NCBI GenBank assembly: GCA_913062625.1
Contig: CAJXWP010000004.1
Location: 33,398 to 97,397, forward strand
Source: an uncultured Haliea sp.
Lineage (GTDB): Bacteria; Pseudomonadota; Gammaproteobacteria; Pseudomonadales; Halieaceae
Direction: 5' to 3'
Length of the DNA: 64,000 bases
Shown here: in pieces, positions 1-8,856 of the stretch
Numbering within the stretch: the stretch's first letter is position 1
Layout: the number at the start of each line of letters is the position of its first letter
Made by a program: the position numbers and the translations under genes
The notes under the pieces: model-generated
What the model was told of the DNA's origin: nothing
What the model saw: only the letters and a program-made list of their open reading frames with translations
Databases searched by the model: none

Positions 1-2
1 AC

Positions 3-44
3 TTTGCCGAAACGGATGAACAGCGCATGCGTTGTCTCATCTGA
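3..44 (+). CDS. Possible 3' end of an upstream gene
   Basis: One forward frame is open from the left edge and ends at TGA 42-44, giving FAETDEQRMRCLI. It could be the tail of a gene cut by the window edge, co-oriented with the crotonase that starts at 113. Thirteen codons are too few to name a family or to exclude chance. Confidence 0.2.
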   Translation, partial: FAETDEQRMRCLI

Positions 45-112
45 TGCCGGCGTGCAGATCTCTCAGGCAAATAGAGCTGACGTAATTAATTCATTAACAG
101 TAGGCAAAAAAC

Positions 113-931
113 ATGGCAGAACTCGATATCAGCACCAAAAACTGCATCGTAGAGCAAGAAGGCAGTGTCCTGGTCGTCACGCTCAACCGCCCCGAGGCCA
201 AGAACGCCTTCAGTCCCGAAATGTTGCTGGGCATGTACAAGGCCTGGCGCCTGCTGGAGGAGGACGATTCGCTGATGTGTGCCATCCTTACCGCGAATGG
301 TGATACTTTTTGTGCGGGCATGGATCTGAAGGCAGGGGCTGACGGTGAGCACCGCTCTACGGATGAATTTATGGAGCTGATGGGTACTGTGCCGAACATA
401 CATTGGCAAGCCTTGTTACGCGACAATAGGCCTAACAAGCCGTTGATTCTGGCCGTGGAAGGTTATGCGCTGGCCGGTGGCACCGAAATTCTACAGGGCA
501 CGGATATCCGGATTGGCGCGGAGAATTCTATTTTTGGCGTTACCGAGGTCGCGCGCGGACTGTATCCTATGTCTGGTTCTACGGTTCGTCTTCGCCGTCA
601 GATTCCCTACTGCTTGGCAGCGGAAATCCTGTTATGTGGTGAACATATTAATGCGCAGCAGGCGCTGGATTTTGGTTTGATCAACAAGATCGTGCCAGCT
701 GGAAAAACGTTAGAGGTGGCTAAGGAATATGCTGCTAAGATCTGCGCTAACGGGCCGCTCGCCGTGCGCGCGGTCACCCGATCGCTGCGTGAGCATCAGG
801 AGTGTATGTCGGAAGAAGATGCTATGCTGGCCTCTGACGAGCTGGCGAACCCCGTTTTTGCATCCGCCGATGCCAGGGAAGGGATGAAAGCCTTCAAGGA
901 AAAGCGCAAGGCCAATTTTACCGGTCAGTAA
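113..931 (+). CDS. Enoyl-CoA hydratase (crotonase family)
   Basis: Cytoplasmic crotonase-fold protein of 272 aa, expected to add water to trans-2-enoyl-CoA in a beta-oxidation-type route. The two oxyanion-hole segments are visible as FCAGMDLK (66-73) and GYALAGG (117-123). By hand alignment to rat crotonase both catalytic glutamates are kept: Glu145 (in FGVTEVARG) and Glu171 (in LAAEILLCG). That argues for a true hydratase rather than an isomerase. The N-terminal VVTLNRPEAKNAF block is typical and the length is normal. The ATG at 113 fits the family start although the ribosome site is weak. A nitroreductase and a second crotonase follow on the same strand. The substrate chain cannot be read from the sequence. 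Confidence 0.9.
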   Translation: MAELDISTKNCIVEQEGSVLVVTLNRPEAKNAFSPEMLLGMYKAWRLLEEDDSLMCAILTANGDTFCAGMDLKAGADGEHRSTDEFMELMGTVPNIHWQALLRDNRPNKPLILAVEGYALAGGTEILQGTDIRIGAENSIFGVTEVARGLYPMSGSTVRLRRQIPYCLAAEILLCGEHINAQQALDFGLINKIVPAGKTLEVAKEYAAKICANGPLAVRAVTRSLREHQECMSEEDAMLASDELANPVFASADAREGMKAFKEKRKANFTGQ

Positions 932-1045
932 GTGCGTCTGTAAAAAACTTGAGATTAGCGGTTTTCTGTTCAACTTAGGGAAGGGCAAGCCGCGGCGTCC
1001 TTAAGTGATCAAACTACCGTGACTATGGAGAATACGAGAGCCATC

Positions 1046-1720
1046 ATGAGCGACCGAGCCAACACATTTGATGACATCGTCGCTTCGCGTCATTCATTGC
1101 GTGCATTTTTACCCCAGTCTGTTGATGTTGATACGCTTGCGACGATATTTTCTGTCGCCCAGTGTGCGCCCAGTAACTGCAATACGCAGCCCTGGGTTGT
1201 GCATGTGGCGTCGGGCGATAAACTACAGACGCTGCGTTCGAATATGCCAGAACGCTTTATGGCAGGCGAGTTCAGTATGGATTTTCCCTATGCGGGAGTG
1301 TATGAGGGTGTTTATAAAGAGCGGCAGTATGGTGCAGCGCAGTCGCTGTATGATGCGGTCAGCATTACCCGCAAGGATAAGGAGGGCCGCAACAAGCAGT
1401 TCATGCGTAACTTTACATTTTTTGACGCGCCTCACGTTGCTTTCTTGTTTCTACCGGAGCCGTTTGGCCTGCGTGAGGCGGCAGACCTTGGTATGTATGC
1501 CCAAACGTTGATGTTGACGCTGACGGCTCATGGCTTGGGCAGTTGTCCTCAGACGGCACTCAGTTTCCAAGCCGATTTTGTACGCGAGCAGTTGGAGATA
1601 GACGCCAGTAATAAATTAGTATTCGGCTTGTCTTTTGGCTATCCAGATCCGGATGCGCCAGCCAATGCTTGCGTGACTGACCGCGCTGGACTGACTGACG
1701 CCGTGGCCTTCCACTTTTAA
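1046..1720 (+). CDS. Nitroreductase family protein
   Basis: FMN-dependent nitroreductase-fold oxidoreductase, 224 aa from the ATG at 1046. The family signature is near the N-terminus: an arginine-rich opening (VASRHSLRAF) followed by APSNCNTQPW, which contacts FMN. A second FMN-contact region lies at LGSCPQTAL. Members reduce nitroaromatics, quinones or enones with NAD(P)H; this substrate is unknown. Upstream in-frame starts exist (GTG 1019, ATG 1025). I prefer 1046 because a GAGAG run lies just before it and the family begins near this point. It sits between two crotonases in the same direction, so a role in acyl-CoA or xenobiotic catabolism is plausible but inferred. Confidence 0.85.
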   Translation: MSDRANTFDDIVASRHSLRAFLPQSVDVDTLATIFSVAQCAPSNCNTQPWVVHVASGDKLQTLRSNMPERFMAGEFSMDFPYAGVYEGVYKERQYGAAQSLYDAVSITRKDKEGRNKQFMRNFTFFDAPHVAFLFLPEPFGLREAADLGMYAQTLMLTLTAHGLGSCPQTALSFQADFVREQLEIDASNKLVFGLSFGYPDPDAPANACVTDRAGLTDAVAFHF

Positions 1721-1736
1721 TACAACAGGTATTCGC

Positions 1737-2504
1737 ATGACTGATCTAGTACTTACTGACAACCGCGATGGTGTCTTGGTTGTCACCCTGAACCGGCCTG
1801 AGAAAAAGAATGCGATTAACACGCAGATGTGGATAGATATAAGGGAAACCTTCAGGGCCGCTGCTGCGGATGACGACGTGGTCTGTGTGTTGTTATGCGG
1901 TGCCGGCGATCACTTCTGTTCAGGGGTTGATTTGTCCAGCTTTGGTGAAGTGGCGGACGGAGACGAGCATCCGTTTGAGTCTGCCGCGCGGTCGGTCGTC
2001 GAGTTTGACAAGCCAATTGTGGCCGCGGCTAAAGGCGTTGCTATCGGTGGCGGCGCCACGGTGCTGTTTCATGCTGATATTGTCTATGTGGGAGAAAGCT
2101 TGCGTATGCGGTTGCCTTTCGCCAATCTCGGGTTGGTGCCGGAGTGGGGCAGCAGCTATATGTTGCAGGCCAACATTGGTGCACAACGTGCGGCCGAATT
2201 GTTTTATACTGCTGAATGGGTTAGTGCGGACAAGGCGCTAAACGCGGGCATTGCTGCGGGTGTGCTGCCCGATGCAGATTTGTTCGAACACGCGTTGTCT
2301 AAAGCGCAGGAGATTGCGCAATGGCCGGTTAACGCCCTGCGGGAAATCAAACGCTCCCTGCGACTGCATCATCTCGATGCTATCGACACCGCGATCAAGG
2401 CCGAGCAGGCCGGTATGGCGCGCCAAGCTGGTTCACCCGAGAATATTGAGGCGATCACAGCGTTTATTGAGAAGCGCGCGCCAAATTTTCGTGACATAGG
2501 GTGA
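1737..2504 (+). CDS. Enoyl-CoA isomerase-like crotonase
   Basis: Crotonase-fold protein of 255 aa that starts 16 bp after the nitroreductase stop, so probably cotranscribed. Oxyanion-hole segments are HFCSGVDLS (59-67) and GVAIGGGATV (100-109). It differs from true hydratases: the position of the first catalytic Glu is Phe128 (LPFANLGL), while a Glu136 appears in LGLVPEWGSS. That F..LG..PE..SS pattern is typical of delta3,delta2-enoyl-CoA isomerases of the ECI2/PECI type, whose single catalytic Glu lies at this place. I therefore infer double-bond shifting in unsaturated acyl-CoA rather than hydration. Simple annotation would call it enoyl-CoA hydratase. Confidence 0.85.
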   Translation: MTDLVLTDNRDGVLVVTLNRPEKKNAINTQMWIDIRETFRAAAADDDVVCVLLCGAGDHFCSGVDLSSFGEVADGDEHPFESAARSVVEFDKPIVAAAKGVAIGGGATVLFHADIVYVGESLRMRLPFANLGLVPEWGSSYMLQANIGAQRAAELFYTAEWVSADKALNAGIAAGVLPDADLFEHALSKAQEIAQWPVNALREIKRSLRLHHLDAIDTAIKAEQAGMARQAGSPENIEAITAFIEKRAPNFRDIG

Positions 2505-2513
2505 TCTCAAACG

Positions 2514-2541
2514 CCGGCTTGTCTGAGCCGCAGTAAGCCGG
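2514..2541 (+). other. Inverted repeat after the crotonase genes
   Basis: CCGGCTT (2514-2520) and AAGCCGG (2535-2541) form a perfect 7-bp stem with a 14-nt loop just after the second crotonase. No T-run follows directly, so intrinsic termination is possible but not proven. Confidence 0.35.
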
Positions 2542-2663
2542 AGCCGATCTAACGGCCCATGTTATTGCAGCGCCCCGGCTTTTCTTATACTTCATATCGA
2601 TAGTGAGATTTAAGTGGCATGGAAGCTAAATTATGATGATTTATGCTTCTGGAGATGTTCTTT

Positions 2664-5159
2664 ATGCCTCGATTTTTTCTCAGTGCTACCAACACTATTA
2701 ATAAGGCTGTGCTGGCTTTTTTGCTTTTCATATGCGTGTGGATAGTGGGATGCTCCAACAGCTCCGATGATGATTCGCCGCTACGGCCGGCGGCTGAAGA
2801 CCGTGCCTATTACATTCTGCCGCCTGGCAACTATGGCGGTTTGCCGACCAACGAAAATTCGCTCGATCAGCTACCATTGTACGATGGCTTAACGCCGCTG
2901 CGCGGTAATGTCACTGATGAAGATATAGAGCAGTTGTTTCTGCCTGAGGACTTTCAACCGATTGGGGAAACTTTCGAAGAGCCCACTGGCCGCGCGGGCA
3001 CCACTATTATTTACGATGCGTTTGGCATTGCCCACATTACCGGTGAAACGCGCGAAGATACGGCTTTTGGAGCTGGCTGGGTCACCGTTCGCGATCGGGG
3101 CATTCTGATATCCCTAGGCCGTGGTCCGGCCCGGGCGGCAGTAGCTGACGTGCCGTGCATCGATGCCTTTAGCCTCGTGACCAGCGCACAAAGCTTCATA
3201 CCTAGTGCTGCGACCGAGAAACTGGTTACAGATCAGATCAACCTTTTAGTCGAGGTCTACGGCGAGGAGGGGCAGCAGATCATTGAAGACGCACAGGCCT
3301 ATGTGGATGGCATGAACGCTTACCATGTCGTCAATGGCAATACGCCTGAAGAGCCCTATTCGGTTGCTGATGTGATCGCGGTGACAGCATTTATCGGATC
3401 AATCTTTGGTGCCGGTGGCGGTGCTGAGGCGTCAAATTCTGAATTTCTATCCCAATTGATCAATGGCCTTGGTGATGGGCAGGGGCAACTGGCATTTAAT
3501 GACGTTATGCTGATCAATCAGGGTGCGGCGCCAACAACGGTCGATGCGCGCTTCGACTACGGCCGTTTCACGGGCGGCGAAGTAACGGGCTCCGTCATTA
3601 TTGACGAGGGCTCGGTTGTCGACCTGGCTTGCGTAGCCGAGTCGCAAGGCGGGCCCATCGCCGCAAGTGGGGTGCTAGTCCCTGCTGCCGAAAAGCCGCG
3701 AGACCGCGAGGCGTCCAATTTTCTAATTGCAGATGGCTCAGTCTCTACGAGTGGGTCAAACCTCGCCGTGATGGGCCCACAGCTTGGCTACTACTACCCC
3801 GAGATCGTGATGCAGCTTCATTTAAGTGGGCCGGATATTGAGGCGCAGGGTGCAGCAGTGCCGGGGCTCGCCATGTATCTGCTCATCGGACGAACGCCTG
3901 ATTATGCGTGGAGCCTGACATCGGCCAGTCACGACGTGCGTGATGTTTTTGCCGAAGTCCTGTGCAACCCCGACGGCACTGACCCCACCCGTGAGTCGCG
4001 GCACTACGAGTTTGATGGTGAATGTATTGCTTTCGAAATATTTGACGCAGGTACCCTCAACGGAGACCTTGTGAGCTATCCGGTATCAGTCCATGGACCA
4101 ATGATCGGAACCGCAACCTCCAACGGCGAGCCCATTGCGCTCACGCGGAAGCGTTCGACGTTTGGACGTGATGGCCTTAACTTAGCGGGACTGAAGGATA
4201 TGACCGAGGGTGACGCATCAACCCCGGAAGCGTTCTACAAAGCGGCTAATAAATTCGGTTTTACGTTTAACTGGGGCTATATGTCGCGCAGCAATACGGC
4301 CTTCTTTTCATCGGGGTTCCTCCCGGAGCGAGCGCCTGGTTTGGATCGGGTTCTACCGACGAACGGCAATGGCGACTATGAATGGCAGGGTTTCCTCGAT
4401 CAGGCCGCGCATCCCCACTCGGTTGGCGGCCCATCGGGGCGGTTACTGAACTGGAACAACCAGTCGGCGCCGGGTTTTATGCACGGTGATGGCACTCCCT
4501 ATGGCTCGATACATCGGGTTCAACTGTTCGACCAGTGGCCAGCTCAAGTTAAGCTCTCCGGGGTGGTCGGGATTATGAACCGCGCTGCCACTGAAGATGT
4601 GCGTTCACCCGCGTGGCCGGTGGTCAGTGAGATGTTGGGTGGAGCAGATGCCCCTAGTCAGCTGGCGGGCGAAGTAGTTGCCTTGCTCGATGCGTGGGTT
4701 GAAGACGACGCGCCGCGATTGGATGCCGACGATGACGGATTCAATGACAGTGCAGGTTACACCATCATGGAATCGCTTTGGGGACGTCTAGGTGCAGTAG
4801 TTATGGAGCCAGTGTTTGGAGACCTAACGGGATCCCTCGATAGCATTCGTAGCCTCGAAGGCAACGACGGTAGCAGTTTCATACAGACAGACCTGGGCAC
4901 TCTTCTGGGAAAAGATGTGAAAGGGGCGTTTAACCTCCGCTACTGCGGTGGCGGTAATATCGATAGTTGTAGAGAGTCTCTGTGGCTGACCGTCGAAGCG
5001 GTCAGTGAGGAACTTGCAGCCGGGTTTGGCAACAGCGATCCGAGCACGTGGCTTGCAGAGGCGACTAGGATCAGCTTCACTCCCGGTCTGATTGAAAATA
5101 CTATGCGCGGCACTAGTAGGCCCACGTTCCAACAGGTACTGGAATTTGTTCCTGAATAG
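2664..5159 (+). CDS. Penicillin acylase-family lipoprotein (Ntn hydrolase)
   Basis: Large N-terminal-nucleophile amidohydrolase, 831 aa. The start at 2664 is chosen because GGAG lies 9 nt upstream (2651-2654) and it gives a clean lipoprotein signal ending WIVGC; an earlier in-frame ATG at 2643 has no such site. The family opening is clear (YDAFGIAHITGETREDTAFG, then VTVRDRG). The autocatalytic nucleophile is expected to be Ser351, in EASNFLIADG, which would become residue 1 of the beta chain. Downstream GLAMYLLIGRTPDYAW matches the substrate-pocket strand of the family. Relatives cleave penicillin amides, aculeacin or N-acyl-homoserine lactones. Lipid anchoring suggests an envelope location, and quorum-signal or lipoamide cleavage is a guess. 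Confidence 0.85.
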   Translation: MPRFFLSATNTINKAVLAFLLFICVWIVGCSNSSDDDSPLRPAAEDRAYYILPPGNYGGLPTNENSLDQLPLYDGLTPLRGNVTDEDIEQLFLPEDFQPIGETFEEPTGRAGTTIIYDAFGIAHITGETREDTAFGAGWVTVRDRGILISLGRGPARAAVADVPCIDAFSLVTSAQSFIPSAATEKLVTDQINLLVEVYGEEGQQIIEDAQAYVDGMNAYHVVNGNTPEEPYSVADVIAVTAFIGSIFGAGGGAEASNSEFLSQLINGLGDGQGQLAFNDVMLINQGAAPTTVDARFDYGRFTGGEVTGSVIIDEGSVVDLACVAESQGGPIAASGVLVPAAEKPRDREASNFLIADGSVSTSGSNLAVMGPQLGYYYPEIVMQLHLSGPDIEAQGAAVPGLAMYLLIGRTPDYAWSLTSASHDVRDVFAEVLCNPDGTDPTRESRHYEFDGECIAFEIFDAGTLNGDLVSYPVSVHGPMIGTATSNGEPIALTRKRSTFGRDGLNLAGLKDMTEGDASTPEAFYKAANKFGFTFNWGYMSRSNTAFFSSGFLPERAPGLDRVLPTNGNGDYEWQGFLDQAAHPHSVGGPSGRLLNWNNQSAPGFMHGDGTPYGSIHRVQLFDQWPAQVKLSGVVGIMNRAATEDVRSPAWPVVSEMLGGADAPSQLAGEVVALLDAWVEDDAPRLDADDDGFNDSAGYTIMESLWGRLGAVVMEPVFGDLTGSLDSIRSLEGNDGSSFIQTDLGTLLGKDVKGAFNLRYCGGGNIDSCRESLWLTVEAVSEELAAGFGNSDPSTWLAEATRISFTPGLIENTMRGTSRPTFQQVLEFVPE

Positions 5160-5166
5160 ATGAGTA

Positions 5167-5196
5167 GGGCACTATCTGTGCTTTTCAGAGGTGCCC
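5167..5196. terminator. Hairpin between convergent genes
   Basis: GGGCAC (5167-5172) pairs with GTGCCC (5191-5196) in the 60-bp gap between the convergent acylase and ribBX genes. The loop is long and there is no clear U-tract, so it is only a candidate terminator. Confidence 0.3.
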
Positions 5197-5219
5197 GTTA
5201 GCGTTCAAGCGCTTATGTT

Positions 5220-6356
5220 TTAAAGACAGGTTGAGTTGTCTTGCGACTGCACAAACTCGGTGATTTCCAGATTAAAACCCGACAATGCGTTAAAATGCAC
5301 GGGTGCCGACATTAAGCGCATTTTCTCAATACCGAGGCGCTTGAGAATTTGTGACCCGGTGCCGATGAGACGGTAGTTCTGTACGCCCGTGGAACGACTC
5401 TGACCGGTAACGCTGGACGTCCGAGGGAACCGCAATACGTCTGCGAGTTGTTGCTCGCCAGTAACATTCTGCCCTATGAGTACCACCACGCCGTCACCTT
5501 CTTTAGCGATACGCTCCATGGCGCGGCGGTAGGACCATCCAAGGTTCGCTCCTTCAATGCGTGTGCTCAGTACGTCGCGCAAGGTGTTGACGGTTTGCAC
5601 ACGGACCAGCGTTTCTTTGTTTTTATCAATTTGGCCGCGCGTGAGCGCGTAATGCACGGTGTCGTCGATCAGGTCAAGGAAGGTGTGTAATTCAAATTCA
5701 CCGAATTCTGTCATGACCATTTTTTGATCACTCAATTCGATAGATTGTTCATGCATCGCGCGGTATTGAATCAGGTCTGCGATGGTGCCCATACGTAGAC
5801 CATGCTTGAGCGCAAACACTTCCAGCTCGGGACGTCGCGCCATCGTGCCGTCTTCGTTCATGATTTCGACGATAAGTGCCGCAGGTTGGAAGCCTGCCAT
5901 ACGGGCAAGGTCCACACCAGCCTCGGTATGGCCCGCTCGTCGCAGCACGCCGCCGGGCTTTGCAACCAGCGGGAAGATATGACCGGGTTGCGCAATGTCC
6001 GTGGACTGGGCATTGGGCGTCACTGCCTGCAGAACGGTGTGCGCGCGTTGAATGGAGCTTATGCCAGGCCCTTTGCGCTCGGCCGCGTCGATAGAGACGG
6101 TGAAGTTAGTTTCATGCTGGCAACGGTTGTCGCGGACCATGAGTGGAAGCTGCAGTTGGCGTGCACGTTCTACCGTAATAGGCATACAGATCAGGCCGCA
6201 GGCTTCACTTGAAAAAAAGGTGATGATTTCAGGTGTGACCGATTCTGCAGCGATAATGAGGTCGCCCTCATTCTCCCGGTCTTCATCGTCCATGAGAATG
6301 ACCATCTTGCCCGCGCGTATATCGTCGAGAATATCCGGTACGCTACTCAGTGCCAT
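5220..6356 (-). CDS. ribB: 3,4-dihydroxy-2-butanone-4-phosphate synthase, RibBX type
   Basis: Makes the four-carbon precursor of riboflavin from ribulose 5-phosphate in the cytosol; 378 aa. The N-terminal half is a DHBP synthase: acidic motif DDEDRENEGD (about 23-32), HETNFTVSIDA, and the HTEAGVDL active-site block. The C-terminal half is shaped like GTP cyclohydrolase II but lacks the three zinc cysteines (VRVQTVNTLRDVL where the enzyme has Cys-rich sequence) and the HRQEGRG-type loop. It should therefore not be a cyclohydrolase. This matches the RibBX variant described in proteobacteria. The usual SAxDR segment reads SSIQR here, a notable substitution. GGAGG lies 7 nt before the ATG. It is not linked to other rib genes. 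Confidence 0.9.
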   Translation of the reverse strand: MALSSVPDILDDIRAGKMVILMDDEDRENEGDLIIAAESVTPEIITFFSSEACGLICMPITVERARQLQLPLMVRDNRCQHETNFTVSIDAAERKGPGISSIQRAHTVLQAVTPNAQSTDIAQPGHIFPLVAKPGGVLRRAGHTEAGVDLARMAGFQPAALIVEIMNEDGTMARRPELEVFALKHGLRMGTIADLIQYRAMHEQSIELSDQKMVMTEFGEFELHTFLDLIDDTVHYALTRGQIDKNKETLVRVQTVNTLRDVLSTRIEGANLGWSYRRAMERIAKEGDGVVVLIGQNVTGEQQLADVLRFPRTSSVTGQSRSTGVQNYRLIGTGSQILKRLGIEKMRLMSAPVHFNALSGFNLEITEFVQSQDNSTCL

Positions 6357-6435
6357 GTTGCTGCCTCCAGTGTGCGTAGCGCGGATCGAACCGCGCTGAT
6401 TGTGTTGACCTGTGTGCCGATTGCCGCTGTACGAT

Positions 6436-7617
6436 TTACATCATTTCAATGGCAACAGCAGTGGCCTCGCCGCCACCGATGCACAGTGCGGCGACACCGC
6501 GATGCATGTCGCGCTGTTGCAATGCATGCATCAAGGTGACGATGATACGCGAACCCGTAGAGCCGATGGGATGTCCTTGGGCGCACGCACCGCCGTTGAT
6601 GTTCACCTTGTCATGATCCAAACCTAGATCGTTCATAGCCATCATCGTTACCATGGCGAACGCTTCATTAATTTCAAAAAGGTCGACATCGTCTATTGTC
6701 CAGCCAACCTTATCCAGTAGTTTTTGGATAGCGCCAATGGGCGCAAGGGTGAACTCACCTGGTGCCTGGCTGTGCCGCGTGTGCGCAAGCAACCGTGCCA
6801 TGGGTTTGAGGCCTGCAAGCTCTGCTTTCGCTGCACTCATTAGCACTAAAGCACTGGCACCGTCCGAAATAGAACTGGCGTTAGCGGCAGTGATAGAGCC
6901 GTCCGGCGTGAAGACTGGGCGCAGCTTCGGGATCTTTTCTAGCAGGGCTTTGTGTGGCTGTTCGTCTTCTGTCACCACCGTCTCACCTTTACGCGATTTT
7001 ACTGTGACCGGTGCAATTTCTGCTTTGAGTGAACCGTCTTCAATGGCTCGCCGCGCACGGCGGAGTGATTCGAGTGCAAAGGCGTCCATCTGTTCGCGCG
7101 TGATTCCGCGCTCGTCCGCTGTCTCCTGGGCGAAGCTGCCCATCGCTCGTCCCGTGTAGGCGTCTTCTAACCCGTCCATAAACATGTGATCACACAGACT
7201 TTGAGTGCCAGAGCCAATGCCGCCGCGGCCGCCAGATAGCATATGAGGTGCACGGCTCATGCTTTCCATGCCACCTGCGATGACCGTCGAATTCGTACCT
7301 GCTAGGATGCTGTCATAGCCAAAGATTGCCGCCTGCATCCCACTGCCACACGCCTTGTTGATGGTGACAGCGCCAGCCGATGCAGGTATTCCTGCGCCGA
7401 TTGCGGCTTGGCGAGCGGGACATTGTTTGAGTGCCGCAGGTAATACGCAGCCCATAAACACTTCGTCGATGTTGGACCCTTTTATGCCGCTGCGCTTTAG
7501 TGAAGCGGCGATGGCAGTAGCGGCCAGTTCAGGCGCAGGCACTGACGCCAGAGCACCCAGCAGCCCTCCCATCGGAGTGCGTGCACCATTGATAATGACG
7601 ACCGAGTCCTTAGTCAT
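6436..7617 (-). CDS. Acetyl-CoA acetyltransferase (thiolase)
   Basis: Thiolase of 393 aa that condenses two acetyl-CoA or cleaves 3-ketoacyl-CoA with CoA. All catalytic residues are present: Cys90 (NKACGSGM), His349 (AQGHPIGSTG) and Cys379 (ALCIGGGEA), at normal spacing. The FEINEAFA block is also present. Length and start are standard, with AAGGA upstream of the ATG. It lies upstream of ribBX on the same strand with a gap of about 80 bp. The preceding gene, read on the minus strand, is a GlxA-type regulator. The abundance of acyl-CoA enzymes around it favours a degradative role. Confidence 0.93.
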   Translation of the reverse strand: MTKDSVVIINGARTPMGGLLGALASVPAPELAATAIAASLKRSGIKGSNIDEVFMGCVLPAALKQCPARQAAIGAGIPASAGAVTINKACGSGMQAAIFGYDSILAGTNSTVIAGGMESMSRAPHMLSGGRGGIGSGTQSLCDHMFMDGLEDAYTGRAMGSFAQETADERGITREQMDAFALESLRRARRAIEDGSLKAEIAPVTVKSRKGETVVTEDEQPHKALLEKIPKLRPVFTPDGSITAANASSISDGASALVLMSAAKAELAGLKPMARLLAHTRHSQAPGEFTLAPIGAIQKLLDKVGWTIDDVDLFEINEAFAMVTMMAMNDLGLDHDKVNINGGACAQGHPIGSTGSRIIVTLMHALQQRDMHRGVAALCIGGGEATAVAIEMM

Positions 7618-7723
7618 GATGATAGTTCCTTCGCTTTCGGGTGGAGGCGGCAGTCAAGAACGGCAAAACATTGTATGCTCAGTCTCCAAGGGGCGCTAAT
7701 TTAGCCATACAAGGCGATTTTTC

Positions 7724-8725
7724 TCAAGGCCGCCCGTGCACTTCAGGGTTAAACAACTTGCCTCGCACGGCTTCGCGATATTTCAATGGACTCACACCAC
7801 AGTGCTTGCGAAACAACTGGGAAAAATAACTAACGTCCTGTATGCCGTGTTGCCACGCGATATCACCCACAGTCAGGTTGCTGTGGCGCAGCAGATCCTT
7901 AGCGGATGCGATTCGCAGGCTCTGTAGGTATGACAGAGGGGCCATGCCGGTTGCGCGTTTGAAGCGTCGGTTCAGCGTTCGCGAGCTTAGCTGTAGGTGT
8001 TTCGCCAGCAGTTCCATTGACACGGGAGAACAGAGGTTCGACCGTAGCCATTGTTGCGCCTCTGCAACGTCTTCGTCATGGTGTGAACTGTCTGCTTCGT
8101 TCTGGTAGGCCGCAGCGCGAAAACTACGACGAATTTCGGGCGAAAACTGGTTCTCGATGGCGCGGGCGATGGGACTGCCAAACCAATCCTCTACAATATG
8201 CACCATTAGGTCGGCAATAGAGTTCACACTGCCCACGCAGTATATATTGTCACTCTGAGTGATCAGATGGCGGCTCTTTAGATCCACGGCGGGGTATCTT
8301 CGGCTGAACTGTTCGAAGTAGTTCCAATGTGTCGTGGCCGGTCTACCGTTCAGTAGACCCGCTTCTGCCAGCAGATAGCTTCCTGTTCCGACACTGCAAA
8401 TGCGTGTGCCTTTCGCCGCCTCTTTACGTAGCAGACCCACCCAGTCTTTAGCGGCCCTTAATGCTGGCAGTGGATTGCGCCAGATTGCGGGCAGCAATAA
8501 AAGGTCCAGCGGCGGAAGATCCGTAAAGGCAGTATCGGGCTGGAGGGTGATGCCGCTGCTCAGCGTCATCGGTTCGCAGGGCTGCCCGGCCAGTAGGAAG
8601 CGCACTTGCGGTGCGCCGTATTCCTTGACGCTTGCCATCTGACTGGCGGCCTGAAGGATTTCCATCGGCAACGTGATGCTGGTCGCAAGCGCCTGAGGGT
8701 AAATGACTGCCGCTGCCGTGTACAT
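7724..8725 (-). CDS. GlxA-type AraC-family transcriptional regulator
   Basis: Transcriptional regulator of 333 aa with two parts. The N-terminal ~190 residues have a DJ-1/PfpI (class I glutamine amidotransferase-like) fold, as in GlxA, probably a ligand sensor. The C-terminal ~100 residues are an AraC/XylS double helix-turn-helix, visible as MELLAKHLQLSSRTLNRRFK and later VGDIAWQHGIQDVSYFSQLF. The gene is divergent from the ketosynthase at 8857 and lies upstream of the thiolase on the same strand, so either may be its target. The shared 131-bp gap is the likely regulatory region. The ligand is unknown. Confidence 0.85.
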   Translation of the reverse strand: MYTAAAVIYPQALATSITLPMEILQAASQMASVKEYGAPQVRFLLAGQPCEPMTLSSGITLQPDTAFTDLPPLDLLLLPAIWRNPLPALRAAKDWVGLLRKEAAKGTRICSVGTGSYLLAEAGLLNGRPATTHWNYFEQFSRRYPAVDLKSRHLITQSDNIYCVGSVNSIADLMVHIVEDWFGSPIARAIENQFSPEIRRSFRAAAYQNEADSSHHDEDVAEAQQWLRSNLCSPVSMELLAKHLQLSSRTLNRRFKRATGMAPLSYLQSLRIASAKDLLRHSNLTVGDIAWQHGIQDVSYFSQLFRKHCGVSPLKYREAVRGKLFNPEVHGRP

Positions 8726-8856
8726 GGGATATTGATCCTGAGCCTAAAGAAGGAGTTGTGTCTAAAATACCACAAAAAGTGTCTTTAAATGCATGGTTAA
8801 AGCCAGATAGCCTCCGTAAACTGTCATCAACATTCTGAGTGGGAAATCAGTTATAA
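8726..8856. promoter_or_regulatory. Divergent intergenic region
   Basis: 131 bp between the divergent GlxA-type regulator and the ketosynthase. It must hold at least the ketosynthase promoter and probably that of the regulator. I do not see a strong consensus -35/-10 pair or a clear operator palindrome. Confidence 0.4.

Noticed and set aside
4..303. Forward 99-codon frame overlapping the first crotonase
   Set aside because: It runs over the well-supported crotonase in another frame and has no family character.
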